Positions 47,444 through 56,656 of a stretch of DNA of 64,000 nt are shown in pieces. Made by a program: the position numbers and the translations under genes. The stretch's first letter is position 1; each line of letters opens with the position of its first letter. Location of the stretch: positions 1,550,001-1,614,000 of the forward strand of contig NZ_AP027362.1 of NCBI RefSeq assembly GCF_030295935.1, in the 5' to 3' direction. The stretch is from Thalassotalea piscium. Its GTDB lineage: Bacteria > Pseudomonadota > Gammaproteobacteria > Enterobacterales > Alteromonadaceae. The notes under the pieces were generated by a model that saw only the letters and a list, made by a program, of their open reading frames with translations, was not told the DNA's origin and searched no databases.

Positions 47444-48681
47444 TAGTTTTGCTCCTTCTGTATTGTCTTTGCAGTTTCAGGGTGTAATACCGCTTGTACA
47501 TGAGCTAAGTCTTTATCGCCACGCCCGGATAGGTTAACTAAGAAGATAGTTTCTTCAGTAACACCTTCTGCCATTTTTAATGCTTGAGCTAACGCATGAG
47601 AAGACTCTAGAGCAGGTATTATTCCTTCGCAACTTGCTAGAGTCTGAAATGCTGCTAATGCTTCATCGTCATTAATAGGCACATATAGCGCTCGTCCAGA
47701 TTCTTTTAAATACGCATGTTGTGGACCAACTGCAGGATAATCTAATCCTGCAGATACTGAATAAGACTCTTCGATTTGGCCGTATTTATCTTGCATAATG
47801 TAAGTGTAATTGCCGTGTAACATACCTTTAGTTCCCGCAGATAAGGTCGCACCATGTTGATGAGTATTTATTCCTTTACCACCAGCTTCAACACCAATAA
47901 GTTTAACCCTTGGTTCGTGAATAAAGTCATTGAACATACCTATTGCGTTTGAACCACCGCCAACACATGCAATAACGTAATCTGGCAGTCTACCTTCTTC
48001 TTCAAGTAACTGGACTTTAGCTTCTTCACCGATCATTTTTTGAAAGTCGCGTACAATTGTTGGGAAAGGGTGCGGGCCAGCAGCTGTGCCTAGCAGGTAA
48101 TGGGCATTGTCATAATTTGCAGACCAATCGCGTAACGCTTCATTAACGGCATCTTTAAGTGTACCACCGCCTGCAGTAACAGGAATAACGGTAGCACCCA
48201 TTAACTTCATTCTAAAAACATTAGGTTGTTGACGCTCACAATCAACTGCACCCATATAGACACGACATTTTAATCCAAGTAATGCACAAGCTATTGCGGT
48301 AGCAACACCGTGTTGGCCAGCCCCTGTTTCTGCAATAATCTCTGTTTTACCCATCTTTTTTGCTAATAACGCTTGACCTAATACTTGGTTGGTTTTGTGT
48401 GCACCACCATGTAATAAATCTTCACGTTTTAAATAAATTTTAGCGAGAGGGTTTGGCGTTAAATTACGCGTTAATGTTAACGGCGTTGGGCGGCCAGCAT
48501 AACTTGTTAGCAGTTTATTAAATTCAGCTTGAAATGCATCATCTGTTTTAGAAGCAATAAATGCTTGCTCTAATTGCTCGAGTGCTGGAACTAGTAGTTC
48601 ACCAACAAACATCCCTCCAAATTCACCAAAGTAAGCGGGTAACGCCTGTTGAGTCGTAGTTCTTTCAGTTTGATTTGACAT
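47443..48681 (-). CDS. trpB: Tryptophan synthase beta chain
   Basis: This PLP enzyme joins indole and serine. The PLP Lys is in [17 protein letters not shown], the phosphate-binding GGGSNAIG is near 233, and [13 protein letters not shown] lines the active site. It starts at [11 protein letters not shown] (ATG 48681), 1 bp after the trpCF stop; the upstream extension in the same frame is trpCF sequence. The length is 412 aa. Confidence 0.97.
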   Translation of the reverse strand: MSNQTERTTTQQALPAYFGEFGGMFVGELLVPALEQLEQAFIASKTDDAFQAEFNKLLTSYAGRPTPLTLTRNLTPNPLAKIYLKREDLLHGGAHKTNQVLGQALLAKKMGKTEIIAETGAGQHGVATAIACALLGLKCRVYMGAVDCERQQPNVFRMKLMGATVIPVTAGGGTLKDAVNEALRDWSANYDNAHYLLGTAAGPHPFPTIVRDFQKMIGEEAKVQLLEEEGRLPDYVIACVGGGSNAIGMFNDFIHEPRVKLIGVEAGGKGINTHQHGATLSAGTKGMLHGNYTYIMQDKYGQIEESYSVSAGLDYPAVGPQHAYLKESGRALYVPINDDEALAAFQTLASCEGIIPALESSHALAQALKMAEGVTEETIFLVNLSGRGDKDLAHVQAVLHPETAKTIQKEQN

Positions 48682-48682
48682 A

Positions 48683-50071
48683 TTAATAATTCCGTATTTG
48701 CGTGAACACAGCTTTAAGCTTCTCACGACTTTTAATTCCAGGGCTAGATTCAACACCTGAGTTGAGATCTAAACCATATAACTCTTGAGTGGTTAACAAC
48801 TGTGTTGCGTTTGCAATATTGTTAATGTTAAGGCCACCAGCTAAAAAGCAGTGTGATAAATCTTGTTCAGTTTCCGATAACACTTGCCAGTTAAAGCTTT
48901 GTCCACTACCCGCACTTTTTCCATCTAACACAAAGTGGTGTGCGTTTATATTTAAGGGAGGGACAGACGAATCTACAGCGAGCGCCTTCCAAACTTGACA
49001 GTTTTTAGGAAGGTTTTCTTGTAACGATCTTATATAAGCTTCACTTTCATTACCATGGAGTTGAACTGCATGTAAGCTTAATTCTTTAGCTGTTTGAGCG
49101 ACAAAATCAATAGGGTGATCAAGGAACACACCAACATAACGTAGGCTTGGAGTAGCAGTAACAATTTTTTGGGCAATTTCGTTTGAAACCCAGCGGGGTG
49201 ATTTATTAGCAAAGATTAAGCCGCCATATTGTGCGCCACTGTCTTTTGCCATAGCAGCATAATCTGGTGAAGTTAATCCACACACCTTGTTGTTTCCATA
49301 AATGAGGGTGCGACATGCAAGGTCAATGTCATCTTGAGCCATTACCGAACTACCTACTAAAAAACCGTCAACTGCGGGAGCAAGCTCTCTCACTTGGTCG
49401 TTAGTATATATGCCAGATTCTGAAATGACGATGCATTCATCTGGAAAGCTGGGCGCAAAGTCAAAGGTTGTACCTATATTGGTTGATAAATCACGTAAAT
49501 TACGATTGTTTATGCCAATTAACTTAGCCCCAAGTGCTATCGCGCGATCACGCTCCTCTGCATTCGACACCTCTGTTAAAATAGCTAAGTTAAGCTGGTG
49601 TGCTACTTTAGCTAGCGCTTGATACTCTGTATCGGATAAAACACTAAGCATTAGCAATATTGCATCAGCACCGTAAAAGCGAGCAAGGTACACTTGATAA
49701 CTGTCGATAAAAAAATCTTTATTAAGTACAGGGCAAGAAACGGTATCTGTTACTATTTTTAAATACTCATATTTACCTTGAAAGTATTTTTCATCTGTAA
49801 GCACCGAAATAGCCGCTGCGTACTTGTCATATATCTGACAAATAGCTTTTACGTTAAAGTCAGGACGAATAAGGCCTTTAGAAGGCGAAGCTTTCTTACA
49901 TTCTAAAATAAACCCCGCTTGTCCATTATTTTGCTTACGATCTAGCGCAGCATACATATCTTTTGTTGAAGGTGTTAATTCATTAACAAAGCTTGATAAT
50001 GGCTTTTGTTTTTTCAATTGCTCAATTTCAATTCGTTTGTTAGCAACTATTTTCTCTAATACATTTGCCAT
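48683..50071 (-). CDS. trpCF: Bifunctional IGP synthase / PRA isomerase
   Basis: This fused enzyme performs two steps of Trp synthesis. The N-terminal IGPS domain (about 1-255) shows [14 protein letters not shown] and the SESGIYT phosphate site. The C-terminal PRAI domain (about 258-450) starts [23 protein letters not shown] and has LAGGLNINN and [12 protein letters not shown]. The fusion is the usual state in Gammaproteobacteria. It abuts trpD (shared base) and trpB. Confidence 0.97.
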   Translation of the reverse strand: MANVLEKIVANKRIEIEQLKKQKPLSSFVNELTPSTKDMYAALDRKQNNGQAGFILECKKASPSKGLIRPDFNVKAICQIYDKYAAAISVLTDEKYFQGKYEYLKIVTDTVSCPVLNKDFFIDSYQVYLARFYGADAILLMLSVLSDTEYQALAKVAHQLNLAILTEVSNAEERDRAIALGAKLIGINNRNLRDLSTNIGTTFDFAPSFPDECIVISESGIYTNDQVRELAPAVDGFLVGSSVMAQDDIDLACRTLIYGNNKVCGLTSPDYAAMAKDSGAQYGGLIFANKSPRWVSNEIAQKIVTATPSLRYVGVFLDHPIDFVAQTAKELSLHAVQLHGNESEAYIRSLQENLPKNCQVWKALAVDSSVPPLNINAHHFVLDGKSAGSGQSFNWQVLSETEQDLSHCFLAGGLNINNIANATQLLTTQELYGLDLNSGVESSPGIKSREKLKAVFTQIRNY

Positions 50072-51093
50072 TATTGTTGCTCTCCATTTGAGATAGATGC
50101 CATTAATTCAAGTGTTGTTAAACCTTTACCTGAAGCTAATACTTGAGAAGCTATTTCAGCTGCTTGTTGCAAATTATCCGCTTTGCCATGTAAATATAAT
50201 AAGGCTGCACAATTAACAATAACTGCTGCATTATGAGCAGGCTGGCCATTACCAGATAAAACTGCTTTGATAATATCTGCGTTCTCTTGAGGTGTGCCTC
50301 CTTTGATATCATCAAGAGTGTATAGATCGTTTGATAAACCAAAATCAGTTGGCGTTATTATTTTCTCAATGAGTTCACCATTACGTATTTCTGTTACTTG
50401 TGTTGCACCATGTAATGCAATTTCATCTAAACCACTTCCATGCACAACCCAACCACGTTTAACACCAGTTAATACTAGGCTTTTTGCCATTGTTGGAATT
50501 AAGGTTGGTGTATAAACACCTAACAACATCACCTGTGGACATGCAGGATTAACTAAGGGCCCTAATATATTGAACAGCGTTCTTATCCCCATTGCAGCAC
50601 GAACAGGGGCAGCATGTTTAAAGCCAGGATGATAGGCAGGGGCATACAAAAAGCACAAATTAGATTTTGCGATACATTCACTCGCAACTTCAGGCGCCAT
50701 CACTAAGTTAACGCCAAGCGCTTCGAGTAAATCAGCGGAGCCAGACATGCTAGATACACTTCTGTTACCATGCTTTGCCATTTTTAAGCCGCATGCTGCC
50801 CCAAGAATAGCGGCAGTAGTTGATATGTTAATTGTATTAGCGCCGTCTCCACCTGTACCAACACAGTCAGCAACACCTGTAGGCTGCGCAGGAAAGTCTG
50901 CAGCGTAACTGCGAACGGCTATGGCAGCGCCAGAGATTTCTTCGGGGGTTTCCCCTTTCATTTTTAAAGCAGTAAGTACAGAAGCAAGTAAAGCCGAGTC
51001 TACCTTTCCAGCGAATACACTACTAAAAAATTCTTGAGCTTGTTGTTGGCTTAGAGAGTGCCCTTCAACAAGTAACTGCAGCACATTAGGCAT
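50071..51093 (-). CDS. trpD: Anthranilate phosphoribosyltransferase
   Basis: TrpD transfers phosphoribosyl to anthranilate. The PRPP loop GTGGDGANTINIST is near residue 84, followed by KHGNRSVSSMSGSAD and the NPACPQ and HGSGLDE blocks. The length of 340 aa shows that it is not fused to trpG, unlike E. coli TrpD. It overlaps trpG by 8 bp. Confidence 0.97.
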   Translation of the reverse strand: MPNVLQLLVEGHSLSQQQAQEFFSSVFAGKVDSALLASVLTALKMKGETPEEISGAAIAVRSYAADFPAQPTGVADCVGTGGDGANTINISTTAAILGAACGLKMAKHGNRSVSSMSGSADLLEALGVNLVMAPEVASECIAKSNLCFLYAPAYHPGFKHAAPVRAAMGIRTLFNILGPLVNPACPQVMLLGVYTPTLIPTMAKSLVLTGVKRGWVVHGSGLDEIALHGATQVTEIRNGELIEKIITPTDFGLSNDLYTLDDIKGGTPQENADIIKAVLSGNGQPAHNAAVIVNCAALLYLHGKADNLQQAAEIASQVLASGKGLTTLELMASISNGEQQ

Positions 51094-51754
51094 GACATGC
51101 TCCTGATAAATTATTAAGGATTAACTGCTCAATACTTTGAGCTAATAAAGTACTACCGTAAGTGGTTAATATAGATTCAGGATGAAATTGAAACCCTAAC
51201 GCGTTATCTTGTTCATGAGCAATCGCCATTGGTAATAATTTATTTTGTTCTGTTTCAAAATGTGCAATAAGTGTTAAACACTTTGGCATGTCGGTGGCGA
51301 CTAATGAGTGATAACGAGCAACCGGTAATGGGTTGATAATATTCTTAAAAACAGTTTCACCCGTATGAGTAATACTTGAGGCTTTTCCATGTACTATTTC
51401 AGGGGCAGACCCAATAGTACCACCGTAGTGCGCTATTAATGCTTGATGCCCTAAACAAATACCTAAAATAGGGTATTTGCCAGCAGTTTTAGCAATCAGT
51501 TCCATCAGGCAGCCAGCTTTACTTGGTTCACCTGGACCAGGCGAGAGTACAATAATTACAGGATCTGGGCATTGCTCTATTTGCTTTACAATAAACTCTG
51601 CACTTAATGTGTTGCGATAAATTATTGGCTCAAAGCCTAAACATTGAAATTCATCAACGAGGTTATAAGTAAATGAATCTAAATTATCCAGCATGAAAAT
51701 TTTTGCTCTAACCGGCTTTTTAATCGTTGTGGTATTGTGTTGGTTTATTGACAT
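51086..51754 (-). CDS. trpG: Anthranilate synthase glutamine amidotransferase subunit
   Basis: This class I glutamine amidotransferase supplies ammonia to TrpE. The catalytic Cys is in ILGICLGHQAL, and His/Glu lie in GFQFHPESILT near the end. The glutamine-binding LSPGPGEPSKAG is present. The length is 222 aa, including ~18 extra N-terminal residues before AKIFMLDNLDSFTYN. It overlaps trpE at the stop/start and trpD by 8 bp. Confidence 0.96.
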   Translation of the reverse strand: MSINQHNTTTIKKPVRAKIFMLDNLDSFTYNLVDEFQCLGFEPIIYRNTLSAEFIVKQIEQCPDPVIIVLSPGPGEPSKAGCLMELIAKTAGKYPILGICLGHQALIAHYGGTIGSAPEIVHGKASSITHTGETVFKNIINPLPVARYHSLVATDMPKCLTLIAHFETEQNKLLPMAIAHEQDNALGFQFHPESILTTYGSTLLAQSIEQLILNNLSGACHA

Positions 51755-53382
51755 TAGCTCACCTCCTGTGACGAATGCTGACTTGTTGTATTTTCCATTG
51801 TTGCAGCTTTAATAACAGCGTTGATTACAGCTTGTGCCTTTTGCCTTGTTTCATCAGCTTCTGCTTGTGGGTTAGAGTCATAGACAACACCAGCACCTGC
51901 TTGAATATGAGCCACAGCATTTTTCACAAAAGCTGAACGAATAACAATACAGGTATCCATATCACCTTCACCAGTAATATAACCTACTGCACCGCCATAA
52001 CTGCCACGTCGCTTGCCCTCGAATTGTCGGATTAACTCAGTTGCTCTTACTTTAGGTGCACCTGATAACGTCCCCATATTCATGCAAGCTTGATAGGCAT
52101 GCAAAGCGTCTAAATCGTCAGACAAAGTGCCACACACACGCGATACTAAGTGCATTACGTGAGAGTAGCGGTCTACTTTAAGTAAATCTGCGACATGTCG
52201 ACTCCCGGGTTTGCACACTCTAGCAACGTCGTTGCGAGCTAAATCTACAAGCATTATGTGCTCAGCAAGTTCTTTTTTATCTTGTCTAAGTTCTAATTCA
52301 ATCCGGCAATCTAAATCTAATGAAAATTCACCATTTGCTTTATAGCCCCGGGCTCTTGTGCCTGCAATAGGATAAATTTCAACTTGTCTATTATGTTGTT
52401 GATATTTAATGGCTGACTCAGGCGAAGCACCAAACATACAGAAATCATCATCTTGTAGGTAAAACATGTAAGGGCTTGGGTTACTTTCTCGTAATGATAA
52501 ATATGCGTTAAAAGTATCTTTACACGGCAAACTAAATGTTCTTGAAGGTACTACTTGAAAAATATCACCTGCTTTTATATGCGCTTTTAATTGATTAACC
52601 GTATTACAAAAATTTTCATCGCTAATATCCGTGATTACCTCTATGGGATGATTAAGCATAACTTCACGTGTTTTTGGAGGGGCAATATCACTTTCAACTA
52701 ATGTTTTAATAGCAGAAAGTCGACGCGCTATTTCGAAATGACATTTACGTTGATTCTTGCCCGAAAAAACATTGGCAATAATTTCAGATGAACGATTTTC
52801 GTGGTCAATAACTACTAATGTTTCTGCCAAATAATAAACATAATCGGGGCAGCTATTTTCACCATCTTTAACGTTGGGCAGCTGCTCACTCATAGTGATC
52901 ATATCAAACGCAAATGCTCCTCCTAAAAAAACAGCAAAAGGATGGTTGTTTTCATTTTTTAATTGGTTAAATACACGTAAACTTTCAAAAGGATTTATTG
53001 CTATTAATCGTGACTTTTCGTCAAGTGCCTGGTCAACCTCAGGGAAAACCGCAACAAGGGTTTTATCTTTAAAACTTATTAGTGCATGTTCAGATATGTG
53101 TTTAGCCGCAAATTCAACAGCTGCTTCACCATTTAAGGTTAATGGTTTGAAGCTGACAACATTGCCATTACAAACAATTTTTACAGCCGCATCAACTAGT
53201 AATAAACTTTTTAATTGGTGTTTTTTGTCAATTTCTGCCGACTCTAATAAAAGATTGTTGGTGTTGTTACCACAGAGTTTTTTGAATAAAGTCAGTGGAT
53301 CGGCTTGGTATTTTGCTTTGCCAGAAAGCGTATCAACGCGACCAATTGCTAAATTGTCGTTTGGGTTATATATCGCTTTCAT
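51754..53382 (-). CDS. trpE: Anthranilate synthase component I
   Basis: TrpE makes anthranilate from chorismate. The LLESAE motif near residue 40 is the tryptophan-binding site for feedback inhibition. The chorismate-binding domain contains IFQVVPSRTF, IAGTRARG, MLVDLARNDV and GGAVGYITGEGDMDTCI. The length is 542 aa. It overlaps aroF by 4 bp and trpG by 1 bp, so the operon is translationally coupled. Confidence 0.97.
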   Translation of the reverse strand: MKAIYNPNDNLAIGRVDTLSGKAKYQADPLTLFKKLCGNNTNNLLLESAEIDKKHQLKSLLLVDAAVKIVCNGNVVSFKPLTLNGEAAVEFAAKHISEHALISFKDKTLVAVFPEVDQALDEKSRLIAINPFESLRVFNQLKNENNHPFAVFLGGAFAFDMITMSEQLPNVKDGENSCPDYVYYLAETLVVIDHENRSSEIIANVFSGKNQRKCHFEIARRLSAIKTLVESDIAPPKTREVMLNHPIEVITDISDENFCNTVNQLKAHIKAGDIFQVVPSRTFSLPCKDTFNAYLSLRESNPSPYMFYLQDDDFCMFGASPESAIKYQQHNRQVEIYPIAGTRARGYKANGEFSLDLDCRIELELRQDKKELAEHIMLVDLARNDVARVCKPGSRHVADLLKVDRYSHVMHLVSRVCGTLSDDLDALHAYQACMNMGTLSGAPKVRATELIRQFEGKRRGSYGGAVGYITGEGDMDTCIVIRSAFVKNAVAHIQAGAGVVYDSNPQAEADETRQKAQAVINAVIKAATMENTTSQHSSQEVS

Positions 53383-54392
53383 AATGATTTACCTGCCGCA
53401 GTAATAAATGGCTTGATGTCTGCCATTAAGGTGGCAAAGTCTTCAGCTGTTAACGCTTGGTGACCATCTGATAGCGCTTCTTTGGGATTTAAATGAGCCT
53501 CGACAATAATACCATCAGCACCGACTGCAACAGCGGCTCTTGACAATGGATTAATTAAAAACTTTACGCCAGTACCATGCGATGGGTCTACCAAAACGGG
53601 TAAGTGAGATTTTTCTTTTAGATAGGCGACTGAACTTAAATCTAATGTGTTTCGTGTGGCTGTTTCGAAGGTGCGGATACCACGCTCACATAAGATAACG
53701 TTTGAATTGCCTGCATTAATAATGTATTCAGCCGCCAATAATAATTCTTCAATCGTTGCGCTCATGCCGCGTTTTAACAATACCGGCTTATCTTGCTTAC
53801 CAAGGGCTTCAAGTAAACGGAAATTTTGCATGTTACGCGCGCCTACCTGGTAACAATCAACGTAGTCGTACATTAATTGTGCATCACTAGGATCAATTAT
53901 TTCTGAAACAACGGGCATGTTATATTTGGCTTTAGCTGCTTTAAGTAATTTAAGGCCTTCTACACCTAAACCTTGGAAGCTATAAGGGCTAGTGCGAGGC
54001 TTGAATGCACCTCCACGTAATAAGGGAATTTTGTGCTGTGTTAGCATTTGAGCTACGCCAAAGAGTTGATCTTGGTTTTCAACTGAACATGGACCAGCAA
54101 TTACGGTAAAGTTACCACCCCCCACCTTTACACCGCCAATAGAAACCACTGAATCATGAGCTTGTAGCTCACGGCTTACTAATTTGTAGGGGCTTAATAC
54201 GGGTTTTATTTCATCTACCATAGGATAGGCGTCAAGATGAAGTTGGCTAAGTACACGTTCATCGCCCAATGCGCCTAAAACGGTACGCTCAATGCCTGGC
54301 ATATATAGTGGTTTAAGACCTAAACTGGCAATTTTGTCTAAAATTTCTTGCGCATCACTTTCTGATGCTTGAGGTTTTAATATGATGATCAT
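53379..54392 (-). CDS. aroF: 3-deoxy-7-phosphoheptulonate synthase, type I-beta with regulatory N-domain
   Basis: This enzyme commits phosphoenolpyruvate and erythrose 4-phosphate to the shikimate pathway. The N-terminal ~65 residues (MIIILKPQASESDAQEIL...) form the ferredoxin-like domain seen in Thermotoga-type I-beta enzymes, and the catalytic domain follows (VIAGPCSVEN, GGAFKPRTSPYSFQG, GARNMQNF, DPSHGTG). This is unlike the usual E. coli AroFGH (I-alpha). It is the first structural gene after the trp attenuator, so its supply is tied to tryptophan. Confidence 0.93.
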   Translation of the reverse strand: MIIILKPQASESDAQEILDKIASLGLKPLYMPGIERTVLGALGDERVLSQLHLDAYPMVDEIKPVLSPYKLVSRELQAHDSVVSIGGVKVGGGNFTVIAGPCSVENQDQLFGVAQMLTQHKIPLLRGGAFKPRTSPYSFQGLGVEGLKLLKAAKAKYNMPVVSEIIDPSDAQLMYDYVDCYQVGARNMQNFRLLEALGKQDKPVLLKRGMSATIEELLLAAEYIINAGNSNVILCERGIRTFETATRNTLDLSSVAYLKEKSHLPVLVDPSHGTGVKFLINPLSRAAVAVGADGIIVEAHLNPKEALSDGHQALTAEDFATLMADIKPFITAAGKSL

Positions 54393-54588
54393 TTTCTAAA
54401 TCCTAATCTAGTTATTAATACCACTTCGTATCAAAAGGTTATGGTGTTTTATACGAAGTGGTCTAAGGCTTGGTCAACCGGCGTAAATAGGCTGAAGCCA
54501 CCATATAAACCAACTTTTAACTCTGGTTGTTAACATGTTTAAATCCTAATAATTTGTTAAATATTGTATTTTTTAAATGCTAAAAATG

Positions 54589-54616
54589 AAAAAACCCGCT
54601 CAAAATAAGCGGGTTT
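54589..54616 (-). promoter_or_regulatory. trp operon attenuator terminator
   Basis: On the minus strand the hairpin AAAACCCGCT-TATTTTG-AGCGGGTTTT is followed by a T-run, 44 nt after the leader peptide stop and ~200 nt before aroF. Its place behind a Trp-rich leader marks it as the attenuator: when Trp is plentiful, the ribosome clears the leader and this terminator forms. Confidence 0.9.
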
Positions 54617-54659
54617 TCGGAAAATTTTTACTGAAATATAGCAAACTATCACAACCCAC

Positions 54660-54722
54660 TTATGTAGAGTTATGCCACCACCAAATCAAAGAAATAGTTT
54701 GTTTTACTTGTATCATTATCAT
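54660..54722 (-). CDS. trpL: trp leader peptide with three consecutive Trp codons
   Basis: This is a 20-codon ORF, MIMIQVKQTISLI-WWW-HNST, too short for routine gene calls. Three TGG codons in a row at positions 14-16 are the sensor. AGG lies 5 bp before the first ATG (54722); a second in-frame ATG is at 54716. The ORF is followed by the terminator hairpin at 54589-54616 and then aroF-trpEGDCFBA. This is classical transcription attenuation, as in E. coli and Vibrio. Confidence is high because the codon run, the spacing and the operon all agree. Confidence 0.93.
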   Translation of the reverse strand: MIMIQVKQTISLIWWWHNST

Positions 54723-54775
54723 TATTACCTGAGTAAAATAAGTTTTGCTAAAAATCCCCTATAGAAGAACTGATT

Positions 54776-55645
54776 ATGTCGCTGATGTCAACCGAAAATT
54801 TATTAGACTTCTCAAACCGCCGTGTCGACCTACACAGTCACACGAAATGCTCAGATGGTGGGTTAACACCTCAAGAGTTGTTAGATAGGGCCGTTAACTT
54901 TCAATTAGATGCACTTGCGATAACAGACCACGATACGCTAGCCGGACTCGATATTGCGAAAAAGCATATAATAGATAAAAATCTTCCTATAACTTTGATC
55001 GATGGTATAGAAATTTCTACTTCATGGCATAATTTTGAGATACACATTGTAGGATTAAATATTGATGTTAAAAACGCTGAGCTTAACGCCTTAATTGGGC
55101 AGCAGCAGATTGCAAGAGAGCAGCGTGCAGCAAGTATGGGCGACAAACTCGTTAAGTGTGGCCTGCCTAATATCTATGAACAAGCGAAACTTTTAGCACA
55201 AGAGGGTTCAATTACACGCGCACATTTTGCTAAAGTTTTATTTCAACAAGGCCATGTGTCTACCATGCAGGGTGCTTTTGATAAATATATTGGTAAAGGT
55301 AAGCGCGCATTCGTAAAACCAACTTGGTGTTCAATTGAAACGGCTATTGACGTTATTCATAAAGCTGGTGGTAGTGCAGTGATGGCGCACCCTATACGGT
55401 ATGATATGACAGCAAAGTGGTTGAGGCGATTAATCGAACAATTTAAAGCTGCTAACGGTGATGGCTTAGAAATTGTTTTACCACAAATGAATAAAGAACA
55501 ACGAAAAAACATGCTAAATTATTGTTTAGAATATGATTTATATGCTTCATTAGGATCAGACTTTCATTATCCAAGCAAGTGGGCTGATCTAGGAAAAAAC
55601 CTAACCTTACCCGAAAACTGTAAACCTATTTGGCTGCAATGGTAG
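54776..55645 (+). CDS. rnm: PHP-family 5'-3' exoribonuclease (RNase AM)
   Basis: The protein belongs to the PHP phosphoesterase family. RVDLHSHTKCSDGGLTPQEL (near 16-35) and ITDHDTLAGLD give metal-binding His/Asp, and LGSDFHYPSKW is near the end. E. coli YciV (RnmA) matures 5S and 23S rRNA 5' ends and degrades short RNA. The length of 289 aa fits. It is divergent from the trp leader and followed by yciO, as in E. coli. Confidence 0.92.
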   Translation: MSLMSTENLLDFSNRRVDLHSHTKCSDGGLTPQELLDRAVNFQLDALAITDHDTLAGLDIAKKHIIDKNLPITLIDGIEISTSWHNFEIHIVGLNIDVKNAELNALIGQQQIAREQRAASMGDKLVKCGLPNIYEQAKLLAQEGSITRAHFAKVLFQQGHVSTMQGAFDKYIGKGKRAFVKPTWCSIETAIDVIHKAGGSAVMAHPIRYDMTAKWLRRLIEQFKAANGDGLEIVLPQMNKEQRKNMLNYCLEYDLYASLGSDFHYPSKWADLGKNLTLPENCKPIWLQW

Positions 55646-55699
55646 CACGCTAAATTTCAGTTGCTATAATTTAAATGCCAGAAGAAGAGGACCCTTATT

Positions 55700-56320
55700 A
55701 TGAGCCAATATTTTTATGTTCATCCTGAAAACCCACAAGGTCGGCTAATGAAACAAGCTGCAGAGATGATTGATCAGGGTGGTGTTATTGTGTATCCAAC
55801 AGAATCAGGCTATGCACTAGGTTGCCATATTGGCGATAAAAAAGCGTTAGAGCGTATTTGTAGTATTAGGGATATCAGCAAAACACACAATTTTACTTTA
55901 GTGTGCAAAGATTTATCAGAGCTATCAGAATATGCGCGTGTAGATAATACAATATTTAGGTTGATAAAAAATAACACCCCAGGGGCATATACCTTCATTT
56001 TTAAAGGTACGAAAGAAGTACCTAAGCGGTTGCTTAACCCTAAAAAGAAAACGATTGGCATACGTATTCCCGAAAACCCTATCGCTCAAGCACTACTAGC
56101 AGCATTAGGAAAACCCATTATGTCTACGACATTAATTATGCCTGGCGAAGAAAGAGCTGAATTTGATCCTGAGCATATTCGTGATCTTTTAGAGCATCAA
56201 GTGGACTTAATTATTGATGGTGGTTATCTTGGTGAAAAACCCACTACTGTAATTGACTTCTCTGAAGGTAGTGGTGAGATTGTTAGAGTTGGGCAAGGAG
56301 ATCCAACGCCATTTGACTAA
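55700..56320 (+). CDS. yciO: YciO, Sua5/YrdC family protein
   Basis: The YrdC fold is seen in GGVIVYPTESGYALGCHI, RDISKTHNFTLVCKDL and the Lys-rich KKKTIGIRIPENPIAQALL. It is related to TsaC/Sua5, which make threonylcarbamoyl-AMP for t6A; YciO is the divergent paralogue with weak or unclear activity. The length is 206 aa. AGAAGAGGA precedes the ATG. It lies 54 bp after rnm, a conserved pair. Confidence 0.93.
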   Translation: MSQYFYVHPENPQGRLMKQAAEMIDQGGVIVYPTESGYALGCHIGDKKALERICSIRDISKTHNFTLVCKDLSELSEYARVDNTIFRLIKNNTPGAYTFIFKGTKEVPKRLLNPKKKTIGIRIPENPIAQALLAALGKPIMSTTLIMPGEERAEFDPEHIRDLLEHQVDLIIDGGYLGEKPTTVIDFSEGSGEIVRVGQGDPTPFD

Positions 56321-56357
56321 AAAAACTTTCGGTGGGTTAACCCTGTTTTTAGATTTT

Positions 56358-56515
56358 ACAGCGACTTGTTTGGCGTTTATACAAAGTTAAGCTTATGTTA
56401 TGTGCTTGCTCCCCATAAATAATTAAAATGTCATAGAAGTACCAGACTAGACACTTTTTTTCGGATACGGTTAAACATGATTTGTTTTTGTTCTCTGCAT
56501 GGAAGTAGGAAATTA
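56358..56515 (-). mobile_element. Decayed inverted copy of the MITE
   Basis: Read on the minus strand, this segment follows the right two thirds of the MITEs at 28182 and 62123: cagcga-tt-ttgg-gtttatacaa, cttatgt-atg, ccccataaata, then cggatac-gtt-aaacatgattt. It has many substitutions and both ends are blurred. It shows that the family has been present for a long time. Confidence 0.65.
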
Positions 56516-56596
56516 ATGTAACGTAGGAGCAGTTACCGAAAATCCCCCTCATACAACCAAAGCTTTGTTTCTATGCCCTTAAATTCTGGCTCAGAG

Positions 56597-56622
56597 AGCA
56601 CTTAATTAATGAAACTGGTATA
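56597..56622. repeat. Fragment of palindromic repeat family B
   Basis: The segment cacttaattaatgaaactggtata matches the right terminus of the family B copies at 32438 and 41112. It stands ~35 bp before the start of the broken secreted-protein gene. The rest of the 56321-56656 gap holds the decayed MITE and nothing else I can name. Confidence 0.55.
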
Positions 56623-56656
56623 AATAATGAAAAAGAAATTTAAAGGAAATAATCAA

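Noticed and set aside
52874-53404. 176-codon ORF antisense to trpE
   Set aside because: It is covered by the clear trpE reading frame, with no independent evidence.
54660-54722. T-box or trp RNA-binding protein control of the trp operon
   Set aside because: No T-box specifier structure and no repeated GAG/UAG triplets are seen. The Trp codon run plus terminator explains the leader.
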